A stretch of DNA of 64,000 nt from Dolichospermum sp. DET69 (GCA_017355425.1 CP070233.1:5513272-5577271), one strand, 5' to 3'; positions 1 to 6,934 are shown, counted from the first letter of the stretch. Notes: generated by a model from the sequence alone, not told the origin. Program-made: numbers and translations.

Positions 1-213
1 GATAAATCTAACATCGGTTTTGGTATGCGTTCTTGGCGTTATGCAATGGTTGTCAATAACTGCGAAATTGAAAAGATGTTCATTGAATCTGGTTTTGCAG
101 ATAACTATGGTGATGATCCTTTTGAAGTTTCTGATGCTGATACCGTTTTAGCTTACCTCAAAGGTGTAGCTCGTTCTACAGAAGTTGCACCTCGGTTAGC
201 ATTTGTTGGTTAA
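1..213 (+). CDS. Peroxiredoxin (type II / Prx5-like), C-terminal part, cut by window edge
   Basis: The reading frame is open from base 1, so this is the 3' end of a gene starting before the window. The visible 70 residues contain GFGMRSWRYAMVV, then IEKMFIE and DPFEVSDADTVLAYL, which is the usual C-terminal half of the atypical two-cysteine (Prx5/type II) peroxiredoxins that reduce hydrogen peroxide and organic peroxides using thioredoxin or glutaredoxin. The peroxidatic cysteine would lie upstream and cannot be checked. A terminator hairpin follows about 70 bases after the stop, so the gene probably ends its transcript here and is not co-transcribed with the peptide locus downstream. The family call is fairly safe, the subtype less so. 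Confidence 0.75.
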   Translation, partial: DKSNIGFGMRSWRYAMVVNNCEIEKMFIESGFADNYGDDPFEVSDADTVLAYLKGVARSTEVAPRLAFVG

Positions 214-282
214 TTACTAAAAGTTACAAACTTCAACCTTTTGATAGAGGTTTATAGTTTTTAATTCATATAGTGCAATAAG

Positions 283-322
283 GCAAGGGAAGTTAGTCTG
301 ATGAAACTTCCTTTGCTTTTTT
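283..322 (+). terminator. Rho-independent terminator after peroxiredoxin
   Basis: GCAAGGGAAGTT (283-294) pairs with AACTTCCTTTGC (305-316) with one G-U wobble, and six T residues follow directly. It separates the peroxiredoxin transcript from the peptide genes. Confidence 0.8.
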
Positions 323-470
323 GTTTTGATAGACAAAATACTATTAATTCTGTCTAAGAACTTAATTTAAAAATCATGGATTTGAGCAGATACTATTCCA
401 AAATATAAGAGCAGGATAAATTTATAGCTTGATTCCATGCAAGTGGAGTATTCAAGGAGGTGAATCAATA

Positions 471-713
471 ATGAGAATTACAATTTCTGAATTAGAACTG
501 AGGATTGCAGAACCGATTCTGGATGAACTAACACCTTGGGAAATGAAGACGCTTAAAGGTGGTTACACGATGAGAAAAGACAGAAAAACTCCAGAAACAA
601 CTAATACCACTGATTTTTCTACACTTTTCAAAGAATTAGACGATACTCTTGATAAGTGGAAAATTAGCCTCAAAGGGACAACAGATAGTCTGGGAAACAA
701 GTTCAATTTTTAA
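471..713 (+). CDS. Small peptide with double-glycine leader (bacteriocin/RiPP-type)
   Basis: The start is ATG 471 because a strong Shine-Dalgarno sequence (AAGGAGGTGAA) sits just before it; the frame is open further upstream but without a site. The 80-residue product begins MRITISELEL and has an amphipathic leader ending in ELTPWEMKTLKGG, the classic double-glycine cleavage signal used by C39 peptidase ABC exporters. The predicted mature part, from YTMRKD onward, is polar, rich in Thr and Lys, and has no Cys. It is unrelated in its core to the precursors 0.5 kb downstream, although the leaders share the MxxITxSxL opening. A perfect terminator follows, so it is its own transcription unit. It may be an accessory peptide, a separate bacteriocin, or an older precursor. 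Confidence 0.7.
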   Translation: MRITISELELRIAEPILDELTPWEMKTLKGGYTMRKDRKTPETTNTTDFSTLFKELDDTLDKWKISLKGTTDSLGNKFNF

Positions 714-750
714 GCTCTGCTGTTGAAAAATTAAATATTTAAGTTACTTT

Positions 751-797
751 CGTGGATATTCAGATTTATTAACCTGAATATCCACGATTTTTTATTT
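751..797 (+). terminator. Rho-independent terminator after first peptide gene
   Basis: A perfect 13-bp stem, CGTGGATATTCAG (751-763) with CTGAATATCCACG (774-786), has a 10-base loop and is followed by ATTTTTTATTT. It separates the 471-713 peptide from the tandem precursors. Confidence 0.9.
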
Positions 798-992
798 AGT
801 TAATTAATTCAAACTAAGAATTTACACTTTTAATAAAAGACATAATTCAGATATTTGTGTCTTTTTGACTGGGTTAAAACCCTTGATTTTTCTAGTTTCC
901 CTGAATAAAAATAGTAGGAACAGTTAAGGAAACACAAACTTAACTGACTCGCAAATTCTCTTTACAAAATACAAATTTTCTTGGAGGAAATC

Positions 993-1244
993 ATGGCAAC
1001 TATTACTCTTTCTCAATTAAATGTAACTGGTTCTGAATTATTTCAAGATTCCGACAGCTATCTAAATGAATTGAATGATGCAGCTTCTGTATCAGTTCAT
1101 GGTGGTGGTAGTGATTTTAGCGGTTTTGGTGAATATGGTGATTTTGGCGTTAAATACCTGGAATTCTTAGTTGATGGCTATGCGATCGCTAGTATCAAGC
1201 ATATAGCTAAATCCTTCTCCAATGACTCTCATTCCGCACACTAA
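993..1244 (+). CDS. RiPP precursor peptide copy 1 (double-glycine leader)
   Basis: ATG 993 is the start, preceded by GGAGG at 984-988; the upstream in-frame TTG lies on the ribosome site and is unlikely. The 83-residue product has a leader MATITLSQLNVTGSELFQD...VSVHGGG typical of cyanobacterial bacteriocin-type double-glycine leaders. The core of about 45 residues begins SDFSGFGEYGDFG, carries the motif FGVKYLEFLVDGYAIASI, and ends SFSNDSHSAH. It has seven Ser, no Thr and no Cys. The gene is one of four tandem near-identical copies followed by a divergent fifth, just ahead of a kinase and HopA1 pair that should modify Ser/Thr. A HIP1 octamer encodes part of YAIAS. Confidence 0.8.
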   Translation: MATITLSQLNVTGSELFQDSDSYLNELNDAASVSVHGGGSDFSGFGEYGDFGVKYLEFLVDGYAIASIKHIAKSFSNDSHSAH

Positions 1245-1250
1245 TTGCTT

Positions 1251-1274
1251 GGCTTTGTAGTCAAATACAAAGCC
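1251..1274 (+). other. Conserved RNA hairpin after precursor copy 1
   Basis: GGCTTTGTA pairs perfectly with TACAAAGCC around a six-base loop, 7 bases after the stop codon. No T tract follows, so it looks more like a stabilising 3' hairpin or processing site than a terminator. The same structure follows copies 2, 3 and 4. Confidence 0.6.
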
Positions 1275-1489
1275 CTTATGGCTATCCAGAATGAAAAAGT
1301 AAAAACCAATTTATAGGACTCCTATTTGATTTTTGAAATATACCTAGGGTGGGCATTGCCCACCGGATCAGGGTTTTGGTGGGCAATGTCCACCCTACAC
1401 CACTTACTATTTTTTAGGAATCATTTAGGATTGCTATATACTGACTCGCAAATTGTCTTTACAAAATACAAGTTTTCTTGGAGGAAATC

Positions 1490-1741
1490 ATGGCAACTAT
1501 TACTCTTTCTCAATTAAATGTAACTGGTTCTGAATTATTTCAAGATTCCGACAGCTATCTAAATGAATTGAATGATGCAGCTTCTGTATCAGTGCATGGT
1601 GGTGGTAGTGATTTTAGCGGTTTTGGTGAATATGGTGATTTTGGCGTTAAATACCTGGAATTCTTAGTTGATGGCTATGCGATCGCTAGTATCAAGCATA
1701 TAGCTAAATCCTTCTCCAATGACTCTCATTCCGCATACTAA
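1490..1741 (+). CDS. RiPP precursor peptide copy 2
   Basis: ATG 1490 with GGAGG just upstream. The 83-residue product differs from copy 1 only in the last residue (Tyr instead of His). Leader, double-glycine site and Ser-rich, Cys-free core are the same. The near-identity at both DNA and protein level, spacer included, points to recent duplication. The role is inferred from the neighbouring kinase/HopA1 genes. Confidence 0.8.
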   Translation: MATITLSQLNVTGSELFQDSDSYLNELNDAASVSVHGGGSDFSGFGEYGDFGVKYLEFLVDGYAIASIKHIAKSFSNDSHSAY

Positions 1742-1747
1742 TTGCTT

Positions 1748-1771
1748 GGCTTTGTAGTCAAATACAAAGCC
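1748..1771 (+). other. Conserved RNA hairpin after precursor copy 2
   Basis: Same GGCTTTGTA / TACAAAGCC stem as after copy 1, again 7 bases beyond the stop codon. Confidence 0.6.
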
Positions 1772-1988
1772 CTTATGGCTATCCAGAATGAAAAAGTAAA
1801 AACCAATTTATAGGACTCCTATTTGATTTTTGAAATATACTATTGGTGGGCAATGCCCACCGGATCAGGGTTTTGGTGGGCATTGCCCACCCTACACCAC
1901 TTACTATTTTTTAGAAATCATTTAGGATTGCTATATATGCTGACTCGCAAATTCTCTTGACAAAATACAAGTTTTTTTGGAGGAAATT

Positions 1989-2243
1989 ATGGCAAGTATT
2001 ATTCTTTCTCAACTAAATGTAACTGGTTCTGAATTATTTCAAGATTCCGAAAGCTATTTGAATGAATTGAATGATACAGCTTCTTTATCAGTTCATGGTG
2101 GTGGTAGCGATTTTAGTGGTTTTGGTGAATATGGATATTTTGGTGTTAAGTACCTAGAATTCCTAGTTAATGGCTATGCGATCGCTAGTATCAAGCATAT
2201 AGCTAAATCCTTCAGTCATGATGATTCTCATTCCGCATACTAA
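1989..2243 (+). CDS. RiPP precursor peptide copy 3
   Basis: ATG 1989 with GGAGG upstream gives 84 residues. Relative to copies 1 and 2 the leader begins MASIILSQL, the core reads FGEYGYFGVKYLEFLVNGYAI, and the C-terminus has an extra Asp (SFSHDDSHSAY). Double-glycine site and Cys-free composition are kept. Differences are concentrated in the core ends, while the FG(V)KYLEFLV and YAIASIK motif is fixed, which suggests that motif matters for modification or activity. Confidence 0.8.
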   Translation: MASIILSQLNVTGSELFQDSESYLNELNDTASLSVHGGGSDFSGFGEYGYFGVKYLEFLVNGYAIASIKHIAKSFSHDDSHSAY

Positions 2244-2249
2244 TTGCTT

Positions 2250-2273
2250 GGCTTTGTAGTTAACTACAAAGCC
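2250..2273 (+). other. Conserved RNA hairpin after precursor copy 3, with compensatory change
   Basis: The stem is GGCTTTGTAG / CTACAAAGCC with a TTAA loop, one pair longer than after copies 1 and 2. The loop sequence changed while pairing was kept or extended, which supports a selected RNA structure. Confidence 0.6.
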
Positions 2274-2460
2274 CTTATGGCTATCCAGAATGAAAAAGTA
2301 AAAACCAATTTATAGGACTCCTATTTGATTTTTGGACTATAGGTAGAGTGGGCAATGCCCACCCTACACCACTTACTATTTTTTAGGAATCATTTAGGAT
2401 TGCTATATATGCTGATTCGTAAATTCTCTTTACAAAATACAAGTTTTTTTGGAGGAAATT

Positions 2461-2718
2461 ATGGCAAGTATTATTCTTTCTCAACTAAATGTAACTGGTT
2501 CTGAATTATTTCAAGATTCCGAAAGCTATTTGAATGAATTGAATGATACAGCTTCTTTATCAGTTCATGGTGGTGGTAGCGATTTTAGTGGTTTTGGTGA
2601 ATATGGATATTTTGGTGTTAAGTACCTAGAATTCCTAGTTAATGGCTATGCGATCGCTAGTATCAAGGAAATAGCTAAATCCTTCTCCAATGACTCTCAT
2701 TCTGGATACGGATACTAA
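2461..2718 (+). CDS. RiPP precursor peptide copy 4
   Basis: ATG 2461 with GGAGG upstream gives 85 residues. It matches copy 3 through the leader and most of the core but reads ASIKEIAKSF where the others have ASIKHIAKSF, and ends DSHSGYGY. No Cys. It is the last of the tandem set; the following spacer lacks the palindromic repeat of the other spacers and leads to the divergent fifth precursor. Confidence 0.8.
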   Translation: MASIILSQLNVTGSELFQDSESYLNELNDTASLSVHGGGSDFSGFGEYGYFGVKYLEFLVNGYAIASIKEIAKSFSNDSHSGYGY

Positions 2719-2724
2719 TTACTT

Positions 2725-2748
2725 GGCTTTGTATTCAACTACAAAGCC
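2725..2748 (+). other. Conserved RNA hairpin after precursor copy 4
   Basis: GGCTTTGTA (2725-2733) pairs with TACAAAGCC (2740-2748) around a TTCAAC loop, 7 bases after the stop. The loop differs from the other copies but the stem is unchanged. Confidence 0.6.
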
Positions 2749-2895
2749 CTTATGGCTATCCAGAATGAAAAAGTAAAAACCAATTTTTGTTATTACTAAT
2801 AATTCTGGATAGTTCATAAGATTGAATCTGACATTAAAGCTGGTGAAGTAAATGAATTTGCAGACATAAAAACTGAATTTTTGTAGAGGTAAGAA

Positions 2896-3108
2896 ATGGC
2901 AAATATTACAATTTCTAATCTACATAGTGCGGATGAAAAAGAGTTTATTACCAATCTAAATAAGATGGACTATGTATCTATCTTTGGTGGTGAATATAAT
3001 TCTGCTAATCAGATACTTTATTATGGTATTAAGGGATTAGAATTTGTATTGGCAATCTATGCCATAGATACCATTTCATTATTAACCAAGACATTCAAAA
3101 AATATTAA
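2896..3108 (+). CDS. Divergent fifth RiPP precursor (double-glycine leader)
   Basis: ATG 2896 is preceded by GAGGT. The 70-residue product has a leader MANITISNLHSADEKEF...YVSIFGG and a core EYNSANQILYYGIKGLEF continuing to YAIDTISLLTKTFKKY. It shares with the tandem precursors the pattern aromatic-G-(V/I)-K-x-LEF, then YAI and a C-terminal K-S/T-F, despite little other identity. The core has Ser and Thr but no Cys. It sits 20 bases upstream of the kinase gene, so it is probably the precursor translated together with the enzymes, while the tandem copies raise peptide dose or diversity. Confidence 0.75.
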   Translation: MANITISNLHSADEKEFITNLNKMDYVSIFGGEYNSANQILYYGIKGLEFVLAIYAIDTISLLTKTFKKY

Positions 3109-3127
3109 AATTATTTCATTTGCAATC

Positions 3128-4291
3128 ATGGCATTCCTAATAAGTTCTACCAATGTTTTCAATTACCTGGTTGAAAACAAAATTTGTCAATCACAAGAGC
3201 AGTCATTAAGTAAAATCGAATTAAAATCTGCTAAAAACTTTAACTTGTTAATTAGTCTACCAGATGGTCGTCAACTCTTAGTAAAACAAGAGCGTCATGA
3301 TCAAAATGGCAAAACTTTAGGTGAATTTACAGATGAATGGAGAATGCATGATTTTTGTCAAAAATTCCCAGAAATGAATCATTTACAAGGATCTTTATCA
3401 GAAGCAATTCATTTTGATTTAGAAAATTCCATCATTGTTTTTAACTATCTCAATCAATATCAAGATCTAGCAGAATTTTACGCTAAAGAACAGGAATTTC
3501 CTCCAGAAATTTCTCAGTTGGTTGGTACAACTCTTGCAACTATTCATCGCATCACAATAGATAATAAAAACTATCAAAAGTTTTTTGAAAATTCTCTCAA
3601 ATCTCCAAATCTTACCAAAGGATTAGATAGAATTACACCAGAAATATTTGGCAAAGTTACGGCTGATGGTTTGAGGTTTTTTTCTCTTTATCAACGTTAC
3701 GATAATTTAGGAAAAGCCATTGCCGAATTAAATCATAATTTTACTCCTTGTTGTCTTACCCATAATGATCTCAAACTCAATAATATTCTTTTATCTTTGC
3801 ATTGGGAAACAGAACTTGAGGAGAAATTACCTGGAAGTAAAAATATCATCCGACTAATTGACTGGGAAAGAGGTAGTTGGGGAGATCCTGCTAATGATTT
3901 AGGCACAATAATTGCTAGTTATCTCCAAATTTGGTTGTATAGCATAGTATCTAGTAAAACTATACCAATTGAAGAATGTTTGCGGTTAGCTGCTATTCCT
4001 TTATCAATGATTCAACCTTCTTTATCAACATTAGTTAATGCTTATTTAACTACTTTTCCAGAAATTTTAGAACTGCGTCCAGATTTCTGGCAGTTAGTGA
4101 TGCAATTTAGCGGTTTAGCTTTAATTAGAGCTATTCAAGCGAGACTGCAATATGAAAAGACTTTTGATAATACAGGTATCTGTATCCTTCAAGTTGCTAA
4201 GAGTTTATTATGTCGTCCACAGGCATCTATTCCTACAATTTTAGGGATGGAATTTTCCACAATTATTTCTAAAAATTTGTCTCTTGTTTAA
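3128..4291 (+). CDS. APH-fold phosphotransferase, putative RiPP Ser/Thr kinase
   Basis: The product has 387 residues. The Brenner-type motif LTHNDLKLNNILL (H212, D214, N219) and the metal-binding IDWERGSWGDPANDL (D245) are those of aminoglycoside phosphotransferase/choline kinase enzymes; the N-terminal lobe has LLVKQERHD, carrying the ATP-lysine position. In class V lanthipeptide and thioamitide clusters an APH-type enzyme (LxmK, TvaC) works with a HopA1 protein (LxmY, TvaD) to phosphorylate and then eliminate Ser/Thr side chains. Here the HopA1 gene follows after 15 bases and five precursors lie upstream, so the same task is inferred. ATG 3128 lacks a strong ribosome site and may depend on coupling with the precursor 20 bases upstream. 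Resistance or small-molecule kinase functions are less likely. Confidence 0.75.
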   Translation: MAFLISSTNVFNYLVENKICQSQEQSLSKIELKSAKNFNLLISLPDGRQLLVKQERHDQNGKTLGEFTDEWRMHDFCQKFPEMNHLQGSLSEAIHFDLENSIIVFNYLNQYQDLAEFYAKEQEFPPEISQLVGTTLATIHRITIDNKNYQKFFENSLKSPNLTKGLDRITPEIFGKVTADGLRFFSLYQRYDNLGKAIAELNHNFTPCCLTHNDLKLNNILLSLHWETELEEKLPGSKNIIRLIDWERGSWGDPANDLGTIIASYLQIWLYSIVSSKTIPIEECLRLAAIPLSMIQPSLSTLVNAYLTTFPEILELRPDFWQLVMQFSGLALIRAIQARLQYEKTFDNTGICILQVAKSLLCRPQASIPTILGMEFSTIISKNLSLV

Positions 4292-4306
4292 AAAAGGAAA
4301 GCTTAT

Positions 4307-5389
4307 ATGCAAGTATTAGATTCTGTTTATAATCAACTTTTCCAATTACCAAAAGAATTACAAGTAGCACTGCAAAATATTGTTGATAATTTGGAAATAG
4401 AATCATTCTATTCCATTAAGCATCCAGAATACAAATTATTAGAGTTACCAGAATCAGTTATTTCTCGCTTTGAAAGTCTATCCTTAGATATTCAAAATAA
4501 ACATTTGAGTATGCAATTACGTAATTTTCTCTACAGTGCTTATTATAACGGTTCTTGGCATAACTCCTCTCCGACTGATATCGAGACAAATAACCTCAGT
4601 AATAATAGCTTATTTGGCATGGATTTGGCATTTTATGAAAAACTACATACAAGTAATACAGGTGAAGGTTATTGGAGTAAAAATTGGCTAGTAGTTCATG
4701 AAGAAAGTGATGGTTGTTTAGTAGTACAGAAAAATGGTTTAACCTTACATATTGAGCGGGATTTATATTTATCAGAAATTGATAAATCTGCTAATATTGG
4801 TGATTTAGTTGCCATCAAAATGCCTAAAAATTTAGTCCAAAATGGATTTTATATGGCAGTATCTAATCTAGGAACTCAAAATAATCAAGATATTCTCAGA
4901 ATATACTTTAATGTATCACCAGAAGGTGCGATTTCCGTGATAGAAAATGTAACTAGAGAACTCAATAATATGCAAGTTGCTTTTTCATTTAAAGCTCTAT
5001 ATAATCCTGATGAATATAGACGTTATGATTCAGCAGTGCTTTATTTTAGCAAACATCAATATCAAACTATTTACCCAATATTACAAAAGGTATATTTAGA
5101 AAATCAAGATAGTTTTTCTCAACAAGTACCGTTATTTACCAAGCAACTAGCACCGGGGTTAGGTTGTGCGGAAGAACCAGAAAATAAATTTGGTGAAAAA
5201 GAAAGTTTTGGGACTAATCGTTGTCAAATGATTGCTAATGGTTTAATTGCTGCTTGGCAAGCAGATAAGAATCACCCTGAAAGTCGAATGACAGCTATTT
5301 TTGAACAATTTGCATTACACAAAATTAAGCTACAATATCCTTATCTTAATGCCCATTCTGAGGATATTTATACTCCATTGGCTGGATAA
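4307..5389 (+). CDS. HopA1-family protein, putative phospho-Ser/Thr lyase of the RiPP dehydratase
   Basis: The product has 360 residues and starts at ATG 4307 after an AAAGGA site. The C-terminal part, including TGEGYWSKNWLVV, LYFSKHQYQTIYPIL, FGTNRCQMIANGLI and the end YPYLNAHSEDIYTPL, matches the HopA1 effector-like domain found in bacterial class V lanthipeptide and thioamitide loci. There it eliminates phosphate from residues marked by the partner kinase to give dehydroalanine or dehydrobutyrine. It is 15 bases downstream of the APH-type kinase, so the two form a translationally close pair. A MITE-like repeat begins 17 bases after the stop, so nothing further is read through on this strand. 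Substrate and final product are inferred; no cyclase or decarboxylase gene is visible. Confidence 0.75.
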   Translation: MQVLDSVYNQLFQLPKELQVALQNIVDNLEIESFYSIKHPEYKLLELPESVISRFESLSLDIQNKHLSMQLRNFLYSAYYNGSWHNSSPTDIETNNLSNNSLFGMDLAFYEKLHTSNTGEGYWSKNWLVVHEESDGCLVVQKNGLTLHIERDLYLSEIDKSANIGDLVAIKMPKNLVQNGFYMAVSNLGTQNNQDILRIYFNVSPEGAISVIENVTRELNNMQVAFSFKALYNPDEYRRYDSAVLYFSKHQYQTIYPILQKVYLENQDSFSQQVPLFTKQLAPGLGCAEEPENKFGEKESFGTNRCQMIANGLIAAWQADKNHPESRMTAIFEQFALHKIKLQYPYLNAHSEDIYTPLAG

Positions 5390-5405
5390 TGCTGCTTTTT
5401 TAATT

Positions 5406-5640
5406 AGAGGATGCTTGAACAAGTTTTTAATGTATAAACAAACCCCTCTTGTAAACCTCTCCCCGAAGCGGGGAGAGGCTTTGAAACCCCCCTTCCCTCC
5501 TAGGGAAGGGGGCAGGGGGGTTAGGTTTTTGGAGATTATTGGTTTCATCTAATACTTTATGGCTAACGCCACGCTATGCCTGATGCCTCCGGCTCCCGCA
5601 GGGATACGGCACACTTCGTGAACGCTATCAAACAACCTCT
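5406..5640. mobile_element. MITE-like element, AGAGG-family copy 1
   Basis: The left end AGAGGATGCTTGAACAAG and the right end GATAGCGTTTGATAG-like sequence closing in CAAACAACCTCT are imperfect inverted repeats. Inside are a palindrome around CCCCGAAGCGGGGAG, a GGGAAGGGGG tract and a second module ending CACTTCGTGAACGCTATCA. Related copies lie at 21791-22001, 44909-45315 and 48219-48383. It has no coding capacity of its own; the frames through it are spurious. Confidence 0.7.
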
Positions 5641-5694
5641 TAGGGCTACGATATTCTGGTTGTGGTGGGCATTGCCCACCCTACTTAATATCAA
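5641..5694. repeat. GTGGGCATTGCCCACC palindrome
   Basis: A GGTGGGCATTGCCCACCCTAC palindrome of the kind also seen in the precursor spacers at about 1350-1400, 1850-1900 and 2348-2370. It lies between the converging HopA1 and isomerase genes and could fold as a hairpin in either transcript. Confidence 0.5.
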
Positions 5695-6483
5695 TTAACT
5701 AGCTTCACTCAATATTTCTGCTGGAGCATAAGAAAAATTCGTATTGTCTGCTAATGTCGCCACAATTTCTAATTGATTAATTTGCTCTTTTAACCAATTA
5801 TTAAATAAATCTCCGAGAATTGCTATCCGCATTTGTTCATTTAATTCTGGAGCAATAATTTCTTCAACTACAATGATATGGACTCCTTTGGGTGTAATCA
5901 CTGGTTTAATAATTTCTGGGGGATTAGCGGCAAAAACTGCGGAAGCAATTTCTGGTCTAAAATCACTACGTTTGCGGATACCTTGATATCCTCCAGCGCG
6001 TTTTATTTCAGGATTTTGGATATATTGACGAGCAATTTCTTGAAAACTAATTTCCCCTTCCTTGAGAGCATAAAATAGTTCTAAAGCTAAATCTTCATCA
6101 TCTAATATTACCTCATAGGTAACTGCTGCGCTGTAATCAATTTGGTGAGCATAAAAGAATGGTTCAATTTTCTCACCAAATAAATGATGAGCTAATTTTG
6201 CAGATAGAAGATTGAGATTGGCGATTTCTTCAAAGTTATCTAAGGAAAGATAATGTTTTCGTAACCATTCCCAGGTGTCTTCTGCTTTAACCAGGTTGTT
6301 AACTAATCGTAAACTATCTGCGGATTGTTGTAATTCTGCAATTTCGATGGCAATACCTTCTTTATCAGCAGTTTCTGTAATAATTTTTCTGCTGGCAATT
6401 GCCTCTAATAAACCAGGAATTTGACAAGATATTTTCAGGTGATAAATAATATCTTCATTGGATACTTTTATAATATTTGACAT
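5695..6483 (-). CDS. Parvulin-type peptidylprolyl isomerase
   Basis: The product has 262 residues. An N-terminal helical SurA/PrsA-like chaperone part (about 1-140) is followed by a parvulin segment (about 140-215) with GEISFQEIARQY, GGYQGI, PPEIIKPV and GVHIIVVEE. There is no signal peptide, so the protein is probably cytoplasmic or exported by another route. In cyanobacteria, isomerases of this kind are often found beside C39 ABC exporters and HlyD-like adaptors that process double-glycine peptides. Its position next to the precursors and modifying enzymes suggests it helps fold or present the peptides, but it is on the opposite strand and could have its own job. Confidence 0.7.
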   Translation of the reverse strand: MSNIIKVSNEDIIYHLKISCQIPGLLEAIASRKIITETADKEGIAIEIAELQQSADSLRLVNNLVKAEDTWEWLRKHYLSLDNFEEIANLNLLSAKLAHHLFGEKIEPFFYAHQIDYSAAVTYEVILDDEDLALELFYALKEGEISFQEIARQYIQNPEIKRAGGYQGIRKRSDFRPEIASAVFAANPPEIIKPVITPKGVHIIVVEEIIAPELNEQMRIAILGDLFNNWLKEQINQLEIVATLADNTNFSYAPAEILSEAS

Positions 6484-6728
6484 GATCTAATTCCTCAATT
6501 TACTAAATTGATTAAAAATTCTTTTTTCTTGAATAAATTATGAGCGTATCTATCATATTTAGCTAATATATTATTTTCTTATCTCTATCTAATGGTACTT
6601 TTACTATTTTTTATAATTTACATCAAAAAAAATTCTAGCATGATATTCTAATAGTTTTAATTTTAGGTAACATGAGCATCAACCCAACCTTGGTTAAAAA
6701 TACCGCCTTGTAGCAGGGTTTCCCCGCT

Positions 6729-6934
6729 GACAGGTGTAGGTTTTTTACATTGTCTTGAGGACAAGACAAGGCAGACAAGGTGACAAGGGAGGAAAACCGG
6801 ACAAATGAATGGATGATTAGTAACAAAACAACCCATGAATTGAGTATTTTGTGGATAAAATCCTCCTTGTCTACTATCCTTCCTTGTCTTCCCGGTCTGG
6901 CCTTTACAGAGAATATTAAAAACCTACACCTGTC
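6729..6934. mobile_element. Small element with terminal inverted repeats
   Basis: GACAGGTGTAGGTTTTT (from 6729) is the exact reverse complement of AAAAACCTACACCTGTC (6918-6934). Just inside are a second, looser inverted pair (runs of GACAAGG at 6770-6790 against CCTTGTC at 6865-6890). The 206-bp structure has no gene. A GGGGCGGGGAAACCCC palindrome and an AACCGCTATA end lie just outside to the right, so it may be nested in another repeat. The whole 6484-7111 gap holds no gene that I can support. Confidence 0.6.

Larger units (their letters stand above)
965..2790 (+). repeat. Tandem array of four about 0.47-0.5 kb gene-plus-spacer units
   Basis: Precursor starts lie at 993, 1490, 1989 and 2461, so the unit lengths are 497, 499 and 472 bp. 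Each unit holds the ribosome site, the gene, a 3' hairpin, the sequence TTATGGCTATCCAGAATGAA and, in the first three, a spacer with GGTGGGCATTGCCCACC-type palindromes. Units 1 and 2 are almost identical and units 3 and 4 are almost identical, which suggests two rounds of duplication or gene conversion within pairs. The last unit loses the palindrome spacer. Confidence 0.9.

Noticed and set aside
981-992. Upstream in-frame TTG starts for the precursor peptides (giving MEEIM...)
   Set aside because: The codons overlap the GGAGG ribosome site, which places the start at the following ATG.
1326-1517. 63-codon frame between precursor copies 1 and 2
   Set aside because: It is translated palindromic spacer repeat, overlaps the next precursor's ribosome site, and is not kept in the other spacers.
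5301-5552. Frames across the 3' end of the HopA1 gene and the following repeat, on both strands
   Set aside because: They are mostly translated MITE sequence (poly-Pro/Gly runs) with no start signals.
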